DNA from: Williamsia sp.
GTDB taxonomy: Bacteria > Actinomycetota > Actinomycetes > Mycobacteriales > Mycobacteriaceae
DNA: 64,000 nt
Direction: 5' to 3'
Assembly: GCF_016462415.1 (NCBI RefSeq)
Contig: NZ_JAEMTF010000002.1
Coordinates: 1-64,000, forward strand
The position numbers were made by a program, and so were the translations under genes. Below, in pieces: positions 37,521-46,190 of the stretch. Below the pieces are notes generated by a model. It had not been told where the DNA came from. It saw nothing but the letters and a program-made list of their open reading frames with translations, and did not search any database. Every line of letters starts with the position of its first letter. Within the stretch, counting starts at the first letter, position 1.

Positions 37521-38396
37521 TCAGGCCTGCGGGGCCGCCGGTGCCTCGGTCGCGGTGGCCGGAGCCTCCGCGGGTGCGGCGTCGGCAGCCGGAGCGGCAG
37601 CCTCGGTACCGGTGGGGGCGGTGGCCTGCGTGAGCAGTTCCTGCTCCCACTCCGCCAGCGGCTCGCCGGCGCCCGCCTCGGGCTTGGAGTCGCTGTCGGT
37701 GTTCGACCCGGCACGTGCTTGGACGCCCTCGGCCACGGCCGAGGCGACCACGCGGGTCAGCAGCGCAGCGCTGCGGATCGCGTCGTCGTTGCCCGGGATC
37801 GGGTAGTCGACCAGGTCGGGATCGCAGTTGGTGTCCAGGATCGCGATGACCGGGATGTTCAGCTTGCGGGCCTCACCAACAGCAATGTGCTCCTTGTTGG
37901 TGTCCACGATCCAAACGGCAGATGGCACACGGGCCATGTCTCGGATACCACCGAGGGTGCGGTCGAGCTTGGTCATCTCACGCGTGAGCATGAGGATTTC
38001 CTTCTTGGTCCGACCCTCGAAGCCACCGGTCTGCTCCATGGTCTCGAGCTCCTTGAGGCGCTGGAGACGCTTGTGGACGGTGGAGAAGTTGGTGAGCATG
38101 CCACCGAGCCAGCGCTGGTTCACATACGGCATGCCGACGCGCAGCGCCTCGGATGCGATGGACTCCTGCGCCTGCTTCTTGGTGCCGACGAAGAGGACGG
38201 TGCCGCCGTGGGCGACGGTCTCCTTGACGAACTCGTAGGCCTTGTCGATGTAGGTCAGCGTCTGCTGCAGATCGATGATGTAGATGCCGTTGCGATCGGT
38301 GAAGATGAATCGCTTCATCTTGGGATTCCAACGACGGGTCTGATGCCCGAAATGAGCGCCGCTGTCGAGCAGCTGCTTCATGGTCACGACTGCCAT
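37521..38396 (-). CDS. rpsB: 30S ribosomal protein S2
   Basis: The 291-residue protein starts [25 protein letters not shown] and carries the S2 signatures [39 protein letters not shown] and [19 protein letters not shown]. It binds the 30S head-platform junction. After about residue 230 it has an Ala/Pro/Glu-rich tail typical of actinobacterial S2. The ATG at 38396 is the family start; the longer frame upstream is not S2-like. Confidence 0.97.
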   Translation of the reverse strand: MAVVTMKQLLDSGAHFGHQTRRWNPKMKRFIFTDRNGIYIIDLQQTLTYIDKAYEFVKETVAHGGTVLFVGTKKQAQESIASEALRVGMPYVNQRWLGGMLTNFSTVHKRLQRLKELETMEQTGGFEGRTKKEILMLTREMTKLDRTLGGIRDMARVPSAVWIVDTNKEHIAVGEARKLNIPVIAILDTNCDPDLVDYPIPGNDDAIRSAALLTRVVASAVAEGVQARAGSNTDSDSKPEAGAGEPLAEWEQELLTQATAPTGTEAAAPAADAAPAEAPATATEAPAAPQA

Positions 38397-38676
38397 GTGT
38401 GTGTTCTCTCCTGTGTGCAGTTTCTCGTCGATCGCAGGTGCGACCGACCCTGACGCCTGACGCCGACCAGAACCCGGGCTCGTACGAGTTCGGGACCGCC
38501 TGGTCGGTGGCACCGCTGCGGTCCCCGATGACGAGGTGCAGACGGTTTCGCAGGCGTGCGAAGTCACTCCACCCACCGGGTGAAGCGCATCGGCCAGTCT
38601 ACGCACGTCGACGGGTGCAGGCGAAATCCGTCACGACGGGACGGAACCACGTGGTCACCGGGCACGTCTGAGCATC
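38397..38676. other. Divergent promoter region of rpsB and an M23 peptidase gene
   Basis: This 280-base gap holds no gene that I can support. It must contain the rpsB promoter and leader and the promoter of the plus-strand peptidase. One inverted repeat, GGGACCGC/GCGGTCCC (38492-38499 and 38518-38525), would fall in the rpsB leader if transcription starts upstream of it. Confidence 0.4.
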
Positions 38677-39225
38677 GTGGACAGGCGTCGGGACGGGAGG
38701 TTCCGGGGGCTCGCGACCCGTCTGGCCGCGGCATCGACGGTGGCGGGGCTCGTCGCGACCGGCCTCGTGGCATCCGACAGCGCGGCGGCCACCGGTGAGT
38801 ACGGCTGGCCGTTGGTGCCGCGGCCGTCGGTGGCGCGCGGTTTCGACCCACCCGAACAGCGGTGGATGTCGGGTCATCGCGGGGTCGACCTGACGTCCGC
38901 CGCCGAGGCGGTGGTCCGGTCGGCGGGCGACGGGGTCGTCAACTTCGCCGGCGAGGTCGCCGGGAAGCAGGTGGTGTCGGTGCGCCATCCCGACGGCGTC
39001 CTCACCACCTACGAACCAGTCGAGCCGCTCGTCGCCGCGGGTGCGCCGGTGGCGCGCGGAGATGCGTTGGGGATCCTGGTCACGGGCCACGCGGGCTGCG
39101 CGGGTGTGTGTCTGCACTGGGGTGCGCGGCGCGGAGCCGGATCCGGTGCCCGATATCTCGATCCCCTGGCGCTCCTCGGGGTCGTCCGTGTCCGCCTCAA
39201 ACCCCTCCAGCCCGGCGACGCCTGA
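38677..39225 (+). CDS. Secreted M23-family peptidase (Rv2891-like)
   Basis: A 182-residue protein from the GTG at 38677, with a long basic leader and hydrophobic signal (residues about 10-38, cleavage near AAA-TG). The M23 domain keeps H67-x3-D71 (SGHRGVDL) and the C-terminal H147 (CLHWG), the last flanked by Cys141 and Cys145. The middle catalytic His of active M23 enzymes (YxHL) is replaced by TTYEPVEPL, as I recall for its actinobacterial relatives, so activity is uncertain. It may be a cell-wall hydrolase or a scaffold. Position next to rpsB is conserved in M. tuberculosis. Confidence 0.86.
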   Translation: MDRRRDGRFRGLATRLAAASTVAGLVATGLVASDSAAATGEYGWPLVPRPSVARGFDPPEQRWMSGHRGVDLTSAAEAVVRSAGDGVVNFAGEVAGKQVVSVRHPDGVLTTYEPVEPLVAAGAPVARGDALGILVTGHAGCAGVCLHWGARRGAGSGARYLDPLALLGVVRVRLKPLQPGDA

Positions 39226-39261
39226 CCGTGTCGGGCCCTCGTTCGTCCCGGGTGGGCTCGG

Positions 39262-40161
39262 TCAGGCGCGCGGATGCGCCTGTCGATGCACCGCACGGAG
39301 GCGTTCGACACCGACATGGGTGTAGAGCTGCGTGGTCGCCAACGAGGAGTGCCCCAGCAACTCCTGGACGACGCGCAGGTCCGCCCCACCCTCGAGCAGG
39401 TGGGTCGCTGCGGAGTGACGCAGACCGTGAGGGCCCAGATCGGGCGCCCCCTCGACCGACCGTGTCGCGGCGTGCACGACACTGCGCGCCATCCGCGGAT
39501 CGAGTCGGCCGCCCTTCGCTCCCAGCAGGAGTGCCGCACCGGATCGCGGGGTCGCGAGCGCGGGCCGCCCGATGCGCAGCCATCTGTCCAGGGCCTGCGC
39601 CGCCGGGACACCGAACGGAACCGTCCGCTCCTTGTCCCCCTTGCCGATGACGCGCAGGACACGGCGGCTGTCGTCGACGTCCCCGACATCGAGCCCGCAC
39701 AGCTCGCCGACTCGAATCCCGGTGGCGTACAACAGTTCGACGATGACCCGATCGCGGGTCGCCACGGGTTCGTCGCTGGTCGAGCGCACCGGGTCGTCGG
39801 TGACCCGGCGCGCCTGGTCGGCGGTCAGCACCGGCGGAAGGGTGCGGTGCGCTCGCGGGGCCTGCAGGCGGATCGACACGTCCGAACCCAGCAGGCCCTC
39901 GCGTGCGGCCCAGGCGCAGAAGGTCTTCACCGACGACACCTGCCGGGCGATGGTCGTGCGGGCGGCGCCGCGGCGCGTCGACTCCCCCAGCCAGGCGCGC
40001 AGCAGGGCGAGGTCGATGTCGGCGATCGCACACCTGCGGACACCGGCAAAGGAGATCAATGCACGGACATCCCCCACATAGGCACGGATGGTGTGCTCGC
40101 TGCTCCCGCGCTCGTAGCGCAGGAAGTCCTCGAACTCACCGAGCCGGGTGGATGTCGTCAC
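39262..40161 (-). CDS. xerC: Tyrosine recombinase XerC
   Basis: XerC with XerD resolves chromosome dimers at dif. The 299-residue protein has the SAM-like N-terminal domain ([19 protein letters not shown]) and a catalytic domain with Arg150 (TGIRVGEL), a Lys in GKGDKER, His245-x2-Arg248 (HGLRHS), His271 ([11 protein letters not shown]) and the nucleophile Tyr280. The length and absence of att-like sites nearby favour the housekeeping XerC over a mobile-element integrase; the neighbours match Rv2894c. Confidence 0.95.
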   Translation of the reverse strand: MTTSTRLGEFEDFLRYERGSSEHTIRAYVGDVRALISFAGVRRCAIADIDLALLRAWLGESTRRGAARTTIARQVSSVKTFCAWAAREGLLGSDVSIRLQAPRAHRTLPPVLTADQARRVTDDPVRSTSDEPVATRDRVIVELLYATGIRVGELCGLDVGDVDDSRRVLRVIGKGDKERTVPFGVPAAQALDRWLRIGRPALATPRSGAALLLGAKGGRLDPRMARSVVHAATRSVEGAPDLGPHGLRHSAATHLLEGGADLRVVQELLGHSSLATTQLYTHVGVERLRAVHRQAHPRA

Positions 40162-40248
40162 GTCGTCACCTCACGTCGAGAACGTCGACATCGCAAGCGC
40201 ACCGCGCACTCCGTGACCAAAGCGTGCCCGAAGGCGGGAGAGGTCGTC

Positions 40249-41097
40249 CTACAGCGCGCTGCCCGCTCGTTCTTCTTCCTTGCGCAATTCGGCTTTCCAC
40301 TGACGGAAGCCGTCCTCGGTACGTCCGCGACGCCAGTACCCCGAGATCGACGCGTTCCTGGCCGAGACACCGCGCTCCTTGCGGACGTAGCGCCGCAGGT
40401 TGTGCATGACCGCCTGTGCCTCACCGTGGATGAAGACCTGCGGCTCGCCGTCGAGCCACTCCGCCGCGCGCACGGCCGCGATGACCGGCGCGTTGTCGCC
40501 GGCCACGGCGTCGTCGGCCTCGTCCGATCCGGCGCCACGGTGGATCCAGGTGATGTCCGCACCCGACGGCGCCGTCAGCGCCAACTCGTCCTCGGGGCCG
40601 GCGACCTCGATGAACACCTTTGCGATCGCGGTGTCGGGCAACGCTTCCAGAGCCGACGCGAGTGCGGGCAGGCCCGCCTCGTCGGAGGCCATCAGGTGCC
40701 AGGGCGCGCCGGGATCGGGGCGGTATCCGCTGCCCGGCCCGTTGAACCGTACGACGTCGCCGGGCTGGGCGGACGCAGCCCACGGACCGGCGATGCCGGA
40801 CGTCCCGTGAACCACGAAATCGACTGCGATCTCCTCGCGTTCGGCATCGACCGAGCGCACCGTGTACGTGCGCACGGCGGGCTGGTCATCCGGCGCGAAC
40901 TCGCTGCGGATGCGATCGAGGTCGAACGGTTCGGGGTAGTCGACGCCCGGTCGTCCGAAGATGATCTTGATGTAGGAATCGGTGTCGTCGCTCGCGTCGA
41001 AGTCGGCGAACCCGGATCCGCCGAGGTAGACGCGCACCATGTGCGCGGTGATCCACTCGGTACTTGTGACGACCATCGTGGTGAGCTTCCTGGCCAC
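40249..41097 (-). CDS. Siderophore-interacting FAD/NAD(P)H reductase (ViuB-like)
   Basis: The 282-residue protein has an N-terminal FAD-binding barrel (RTYTVRSVDAE, the R-x-Y-T/S flavin motif) and a C-terminal NAD(P)H domain (LMASDEAGLPALASALEALP, FIHGEAQAVMHNLRRYV, ISGYWRRGRTED). Such enzymes reduce ferric siderophores in the cytoplasm to release iron. The GTG at 41097 has AAGGAG upstream. A candidate iron box lies about 45 bases upstream. Orthologous in position to Rv2895c. Confidence 0.93.
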   Translation of the reverse strand: MARKLTTMVVTSTEWITAHMVRVYLGGSGFADFDASDDTDSYIKIIFGRPGVDYPEPFDLDRIRSEFAPDDQPAVRTYTVRSVDAEREEIAVDFVVHGTSGIAGPWAASAQPGDVVRFNGPGSGYRPDPGAPWHLMASDEAGLPALASALEALPDTAIAKVFIEVAGPEDELALTAPSGADITWIHRGAGSDEADDAVAGDNAPVIAAVRAAEWLDGEPQVFIHGEAQAVMHNLRRYVRKERGVSARNASISGYWRRGRTEDGFRQWKAELRKEEERAGSAL

Positions 41098-41138
41098 AGG
41101 TGTTTCTCCTTGCTGTCGTTCACGAGCGTACACGCCAG

Positions 41139-41155
41139 CATAGGGCACCCTAAGT
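41139..41155 (-). promoter_or_regulatory. Candidate iron-dependent repressor (IdeR/DtxR-like) box
   Basis: On the minus strand CTTAGGGTGCCCTATG contains the dyad TAGGG-TG-CCCTA and matches the two outer parts of the 19-base IdeR consensus (TTAGG..., ...CCTAA), about 11 of 19 positions by eye. It lies about 45 bases before the siderophore-reductase start and overlaps the stop codon of the upstream gene. Confidence 0.35.
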
Positions 41156-42430
41156 TGCAGCCGGCGTCTCCTCGCGCAGACCCCACGGTTGCCCGAAACC
41201 GCCGTCGGCCTCGGGGCGCGCCATCAGGTCGAGGAACGGACCGGCCGGGAATGCCTCCGGACCGAGGACCCCGGCGCCGGTCCACGTCCCGGTGGCCAGG
41301 AGTTCCAGCGCGACTACGGGTCCGAGGGCGGTCTGCCACACGACGCACTGGGTGCCGTACTCGCGCATGGTCCATTCGTTGTCGCTGACGTGGTAGAGGT
41401 ACACCGCCCGGGGCGCGCCGTCCTTGGTGCCGGTCACGTACATGCCGGCACACGTCTTGCCGGTCATGATCGGTCCGATGGTCGCGGGATCCGGAAGCGC
41501 GGCGGCCACCACATCCCGCGGTGAGACCGACACCGGACCGTCGGCCGACCGGACCCGGATCGGCGCGGTGGAGTCGAGTCCCAGCGTGTGCAGGGTCTTG
41601 AGGACCCCGATGAACTCGGCGCCGAGGCCGTATTTGAACGTCACCCGCTGCGCGTCGAGCCAGCGTGGCATGAGCAGCACCTCTTCGTGTTCGACGTTCA
41701 CGCACTCGACCTCGCCGATGCCGTCCGGGAAGTCAAAGACCTCGGGCTCGGAGAACGGCGGGGTGGTGAACCATCCGCGGCCGGACTCCCAGATCACCGG
41801 CGGGTTCAGACACTCTTCGATCGTGGTCCAGATGCTGAACGAGGGTGCGAACATCTCGTTCCCGGACTCGTCGCGAACGACGAGGTCCGCGCCGTCCCGC
41901 GTCCCGAGCTCGTCGACGGTGTCGAACAGTTCGTCACAGGCGTACCGGGCGAACACATCCGACAACCCCGGCTCCACCCCCATGCCGACGAGCGCGAGCC
42001 GACCCGACGACTCCCACTCGTCGTGCGCGGCGAACTGCTGCTCCCCCAGCATCACGCCGGTCTGCGCGTAGGGATCGGTGGGGTGCGGCGAGCTGAGGCT
42101 CATCGCCATGTCGAGGTAATCGGCCCCGGCCGCGAACGCGCCGGCGAACACCGTTGGTACGAACGACGGTTCGACGGCGTTCATCACGTGGGTGGCCCGG
42201 TGTTCGCGCGCCAACGCGGTCACCGCGTCGGCGTCCGACGCGTCGATCTGCGCGGCGAGGAAACGCCGCGCGGACTCCGCGCCGGTGCGCTCGGCGATCG
42301 CGGCGACCGTCCGCTCGGCGCGCGCGGGGTCGAAGTCCGCCACCACACAGAGTTCGAAGAAGTCGCGGCGGGCGGCAATTTTCGCGATGGCGTCGCCGAC
42401 ACCACCGGCACCGATCAGCAGGATTCGCAT
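41150..42430 (-). CDS. Saccharopine dehydrogenase-like oxidoreductase
   Basis: A 426-residue NAD(P)-binding protein starting MRILLIGAGGVGDAIAKIAARR (Rossmann GxGGxG), with DFDPARAERTVAAI, the MNAVEPSFVP substrate-loop segment, and GMGVEPGLSDVFARYA, all typical of saccharopine dehydrogenases and carboxynorspermidine synthase relatives. The reaction is not predictable: lysine/saccharopine, polyamine or opine chemistry are possible. The ATG at 42430 begins the Rossmann strand; the frame continues upstream without similarity. Confidence 0.87.
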   Translation of the reverse strand: MRILLIGAGGVGDAIAKIAARRDFFELCVVADFDPARAERTVAAIAERTGAESARRFLAAQIDASDADAVTALAREHRATHVMNAVEPSFVPTVFAGAFAAGADYLDMAMSLSSPHPTDPYAQTGVMLGEQQFAAHDEWESSGRLALVGMGVEPGLSDVFARYACDELFDTVDELGTRDGADLVVRDESGNEMFAPSFSIWTTIEECLNPPVIWESGRGWFTTPPFSEPEVFDFPDGIGEVECVNVEHEEVLLMPRWLDAQRVTFKYGLGAEFIGVLKTLHTLGLDSTAPIRVRSADGPVSVSPRDVVAAALPDPATIGPIMTGKTCAGMYVTGTKDGAPRAVYLYHVSDNEWTMREYGTQCVVWQTALGPVVALELLATGTWTGAGVLGPEAFPAGPFLDLMARPEADGGFGQPWGLREETPAAT

Positions 42431-42471
42431 CTCGCACAGCCTAGTCAGCGCATCCGCCTCAGGCGTCGGTT

Positions 42472-43056
42472 CTAGAGCACCGGCCCGGAGCGCCCGCTCG
42501 CCCACACCGCAGCGGTGTTCAGATAGGCATCGTCGAGCATCACACCGGTCGCGAACTCGCGCACCACGGTCTCGCCGCGCGCGGTGCGCACGATGAGAAA
42601 GTGACCGACGAGCTCACCCGGATCAGCCAGTCCGGCGACGACGACGTGGTGTCGGAAGTCGCGGACGATGCCCGCGAGCTCGCTGAGTTCCACGCTGATC
42701 CGTCCGACGAAACCGTCCGGCGAGTCGATGTCCGGCACGACCCATCCGCCGATCGGCAGGAGCGCCACGAGCACCGCATCTCGAGGGGTGTTGCGCAGGA
42801 TCTCGAGGTCGGAGTCCCGTGGAAGCGTCGGCTCGTCCGAGGATGACGCTGCGATCGACATCAACGCGGCGAAGCCGTCGATCGCCTCGTCACGGGTCAG
42901 CGTCCCGGCGTCGAGGTCGGTCCAGAACACCTCGAACGCGGCGTGTGCCGCGGCGTCGAGCGGGCCGCCCTCGGATGCCACCATCGCCTCGCCCTCCTCC
43001 CCGCGTACATCGACGATGCACCGCGATGCCTCGACGGTATCGGTGACGCCCGACAT
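42472..43056 (-). CDS. Hypothetical protein coupled to dprA
   Basis: A 194-residue soluble protein that I do not recognise. It has no signal peptide or membrane span, an acidic composition, a helical segment (DAAAHAAFEVFWTDLDAGTLTRDEA in two parts) and a C-terminal half of alternating strands (LVALLPIGGWVVPDID, HHVVVAGLADPGELVGHFLIVRT). Its start codon overlaps the dprA stop (TGATG), so it depends on dprA translation. The first in-frame ATG is used; an ATG at 42984 would remove 24 residues. Confidence 0.7.
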   Translation of the reverse strand: MSGVTDTVEASRCIVDVRGEEGEAMVASEGGPLDAAAHAAFEVFWTDLDAGTLTRDEAIDGFAALMSIAASSSDEPTLPRDSDLEILRNTPRDAVLVALLPIGGWVVPDIDSPDGFVGRISVELSELAGIVRDFRHHVVVAGLADPGELVGHFLIVRTARGETVVREFATGVMLDDAYLNTAAVWASGRSGPVL

Positions 43057-44186
43057 CAGCGCGCCGGAAGGCGCCAGCCCGATCCGTCGGAGGCGACCAA
43101 CCCGTAGGTCTCCAGCATCGCCAAGGCGGGTCGGGTCCGTGACACCTCGATGCCCGCGGCGAAGGCGATCTCGGCGATGGTCGCCGACCCGCGACCGGGG
43201 ATGGCGTCGCGTACCCGGGCCTGGACGTCGTCGAGTACTCGCTCGTCCGGGCGACGGGTGACGGCTCCGGTGTCGGTACCGTCCGGGGAGATCAGACGTT
43301 CGACGTCATCGGCGTCCATGACCAGCTGGGCCTGTCCGTCGCGGATCATGCGGTGGCACCCCAGCGACGTCGCCGACGTGACGGGGCCCGGGACCGCTCC
43401 GACCGGGACGCCGGCCTTGACCGCCCACGCCGCGGTGCTCAACGACCCGCTCCGGCGGCCCGCCTCGACGACCACGACCGCCTTCGACAGGGCGGCGACC
43501 AACCGGTTGCGGGTGAGGAACCGGTGACGGGCGGCAGAGGTGCCCGGTGCGTACTCGCTCACCACCACCCCGGTGCGAACGATCTCGGCGAACAGCCGTT
43601 CGTGGCCGCTCGGGTAGTCGATGTCGAAACCACACGCCAGGACTGCAACCGTCGCACCGTCGGACGCCAGCGTGGCGCGATGCGCGCTGCCGTCGATCCC
43701 GTAGGCGCCGCCGGACACGACGCCGCGTCCGGCGGCCGCCAGCCCCGAGGCCAGTCGCGATGTGACGTGCTCGCCGTACTGCGACGACGCCCGGGATCCG
43801 ACGATGGCGGCGGCGCGATCGACGATGGTGTCGAGGCGACCGCGGCCTCGTACCCACAGCGCCATGGGTGGGCCACCGCGCGATGCCGTGGTCGACAGGG
43901 TGAGAGCGTGCAGCGCCCAGCCCGGCCACTCCTCGTCCTCGGGCGTGATCAGCCGACCGTCCATCCGCGCTGCGGTCTCGAGATCGCCTCGTGCACCGTC
44001 GTATCCGGATCTCGCGGCCGTTGCACGCAGCACGTCATGGTGACCGTCGGGGACTCGCCGGGTCGACACCGCCCGGGCGGCCTCCCGGACACCGACCGCC
44101 TCGATCAGCCGGACCACCGAAGTCGACGGGGGCTCGGCCACCGCGGAGAGATATGCCCACGCCAGGGTGTCCTGGTGGTCGCTCAT
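43056..44186 (-). CDS. dprA: DNA-processing protein DprA
   Basis: DprA/Smf binds single-stranded DNA and loads RecA during natural transformation; its role in non-competent actinobacteria is unclear. The 376-residue protein has the Rossmann-like core (AIVGSRASSQYGEHVTSRLASGLA, VSGGAYGIDGSAHRATLA, ACGFDIDYPSGHERLF, FLTRNRLVAALSKAVVVVEA, each read separately) and a C-terminal winged-helix (DprA_WH) domain at about residues 310-376. It is coupled to yifB upstream by ATGA. Confidence 0.95.
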   Translation of the reverse strand: MSDHQDTLAWAYLSAVAEPPSTSVVRLIEAVGVREAARAVSTRRVPDGHHDVLRATAARSGYDGARGDLETAARMDGRLITPEDEEWPGWALHALTLSTTASRGGPPMALWVRGRGRLDTIVDRAAAIVGSRASSQYGEHVTSRLASGLAAAGRGVVSGGAYGIDGSAHRATLASDGATVAVLACGFDIDYPSGHERLFAEIVRTGVVVSEYAPGTSAARHRFLTRNRLVAALSKAVVVVEAGRRSGSLSTAAWAVKAGVPVGAVPGPVTSATSLGCHRMIRDGQAQLVMDADDVERLISPDGTDTGAVTRRPDERVLDDVQARVRDAIPGRGSATIAEIAFAAGIEVSRTRPALAMLETYGLVASDGSGWRLPAR

Positions 44187-45694
44187 GCGTATCCCCGATC
44201 ACGGAACAACAACGCCTGCGCCACCTCGTCCTCGGTCGGTGACACCCCGCCGCGCAGGTCGGTCAGCGTCCACGCCAACCGCAGGGCTCGGTCGGCGCCC
44301 CGGGCGGTGACCCGGCCGTCGCGGAGGAACAATTCGACCGGCCGCGTCACCGCCGCGGGGAGCCGGAACTGTTGGCGCAGGGCCGAACCCGGCACCTCGC
44401 TGTTCGTCTGCCAGCCGCGCGCCCCCCACCGCTCCCGGGCGGCCTCCCGTGCGACCGACACCCGAGCCCGGACATCGGCGCTGCTCTCGCCGGACGGGTT
44501 CATCAGTGCGGCGTTGCCGGGTGGGTCCATCCGGACGCGGATGTCGACGCGGTCCATCAGCGGACCCGACAGCTTGCCCAGATAGCGCCGTCGGACCTGC
44601 GCCGAACACACGCAGTCGACGTCGTTGGCCGGGGCACACGGGCACGGGTTGGCCGAGAGGATGAGCTGGAACCGCGCCGGCATCACCGCGACCCCGTCCC
44701 GGCGCATGACGCGGGTCTCGCCGTCCTCGAGCGGGGTGCGCAGCGACTCCAACGCCTTGACGCCGAGTTCGGCACACTCGTCGAGGAACAGGACGCCGCG
44801 GTGTGCGCGGGAGGCCGCACCGGGCCGGGCCATCCCGGTACCGCCACCGACCAGCGCCGTCGACGACGCCGAGTGATGCGGCGCGATGAACGGCGGCTCG
44901 GTCACCAACGGCCGCCCCGCGGGCAGCGTCCCGGCGATCGAGTGGATCGCGGTGACCTCCAACGACTCCAGCTCGGTCAACGGCGGCAGGATCCCCGGCA
45001 ACCGACGCGCCAACATCGTCTTGCCGATCCCCGGCGGACCGGTCATGAACAGGTGATGTGCTCCCGCTGCAGCGATCTCGAGGGCGTAGCGCGCCTCCTC
45101 CTGCCCCACCACATCGGCCAGATCGGGCACCGGCGCCGACACCACCGCACCCGCCTCGTCACCGACGGTGTCGAGCACCCGCTCACCGGCCAACCACCCC
45201 AACACATCCGACAGATGCCCGGCCCCACCCACATCGATCCCCGACACCAACGCCGCCTCGGCGACGTTCGCCAACGGCACCACCACATGGGTGAACCCCG
45301 CCCGCCGCGCCGCGACCACCGCAGGCAACACCCCACGCACTCTCCGGATCCGGCCGTCGAGCGCCAACTCCCCGATGAACACCGTCTTCTCCAGGTGATG
45401 CGTCGGCACCAGGTCCTTGGCCGCCAACACCGCCAACGCCAGCGCCACATCGTAATTCGACCCCGACTTCGGCAACGTGGCCGGCGACAGACTCAACGTG
45501 ATCCGACCATCGGGCCACTTCTTGCCACTGTTGGTGATCGCCGCCCGGACCCGATCCTTCGACTCCTTGAGCGACGCATCGGCCAGACCCACCAGCTGCA
45601 CACCCGGCAACCCCTGGCCGATGAACGCCTCGATCTCCACCATCACGCCCTCGACCCCGCTGATCGCGACCGAGCGCACACACCCCAGCGACAT
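44183..45694 (-). CDS. YifB/ComM-like AAA+ magnesium-chelatase-related ATPase
   Basis: A 503-residue ATPase: N-terminal ChlI-like domain (residues about 20-140, QGLPGVQLVGLADASLKESKDR, LSPATLPKSG), AAA+ core with Walker A GPPGIGKTML and Walker B VLFLDECAEL, and a C-terminal Mg_chelatase_C helical domain (AALRLAWTLTDLR-like). In competent bacteria ComM is a branch-migration helicase for transformation. The ATG at 45694 overlaps the yraN stop (TGATG). The yraN-yifB-dprA order matches Rv2898c-Rv2896c. Confidence 0.94.
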   Translation of the reverse strand: MSLGCVRSVAISGVEGVMVEIEAFIGQGLPGVQLVGLADASLKESKDRVRAAITNSGKKWPDGRITLSLSPATLPKSGSNYDVALALAVLAAKDLVPTHHLEKTVFIGELALDGRIRRVRGVLPAVVAARRAGFTHVVVPLANVAEAALVSGIDVGGAGHLSDVLGWLAGERVLDTVGDEAGAVVSAPVPDLADVVGQEEARYALEIAAAGAHHLFMTGPPGIGKTMLARRLPGILPPLTELESLEVTAIHSIAGTLPAGRPLVTEPPFIAPHHSASSTALVGGGTGMARPGAASRAHRGVLFLDECAELGVKALESLRTPLEDGETRVMRRDGVAVMPARFQLILSANPCPCAPANDVDCVCSAQVRRRYLGKLSGPLMDRVDIRVRMDPPGNAALMNPSGESSADVRARVSVAREAARERWGARGWQTNSEVPGSALRQQFRLPAAVTRPVELFLRDGRVTARGADRALRLAWTLTDLRGGVSPTEDEVAQALLFRDRGYA

Positions 45695-46071
45695 CAGAAC
45701 ACCCCACGCAGGTGACGAACGTCCGGCGTACCGGCCGAATCGATCTGCACAGCAATGACATCGAATCGGATGACCGGCCACCCGCGCTCCTGCTCGGCCA
45801 ACCACAACCCGGCCAGACGACGCAGACGGCGATACTTCTCGTACGTCACCGCCTCGGCCGGATCGGCGTACAACGACCCCGTGCGCGTCTTCACCTCGAC
45901 GATCACCAGATCGGCCCCGTCGACCGCGATCACATCGATCTCGCCGTACCGACACCGCCAATTGCGTTCCAGTACCGACCAACCCGCACCGGACAGATAC
46001 TCGACCGCGACATCCTCGCCACGCTGCCCGATCACCTGACGCCGATTGCGCCCCCGCTTCGCTGTAGCCAC
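45694..46071 (-). CDS. yraN: YraN family (UPF0102) endonuclease-like protein
   Basis: A 125-residue protein with a PD-(D/E)XK nuclease-like fold: GQRGEDVAVEYLSGAGW, RNWRCRYGEIDVIAVDG, and the VIVEVKTRTG strand, followed by AEAVTYEKYRRLRRLAGLWL. The family's biochemical role is uncertain, but it is regularly linked to dprA and yifB. The order of three coupled genes suggests a small DNA-processing operon. Confidence 0.93.
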   Translation of the reverse strand: MATAKRGRNRRQVIGQRGEDVAVEYLSGAGWSVLERNWRCRYGEIDVIAVDGADLVIVEVKTRTGSLYADPAEAVTYEKYRRLRRLAGLWLAEQERGWPVIRFDVIAVQIDSAGTPDVRHLRGVF

Positions 46072-46190
46072 CGATCAACCATGACCGCACCCACCGACCA
46101 CACCGACGCGACGACGACCGTCACGACACCGATCTGCGGAGGCGCGCCGATCTGTGGAAGAACCGGTCCGCCGCGCACGCGGATCGCACC

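Noticed and set aside
39262-40161. Tyrosine recombinase as sign of an integrated element
   Set aside because: Its length, motif set and neighbours match housekeeping XerC. No flanking repeats, tRNA end or phage genes were seen.
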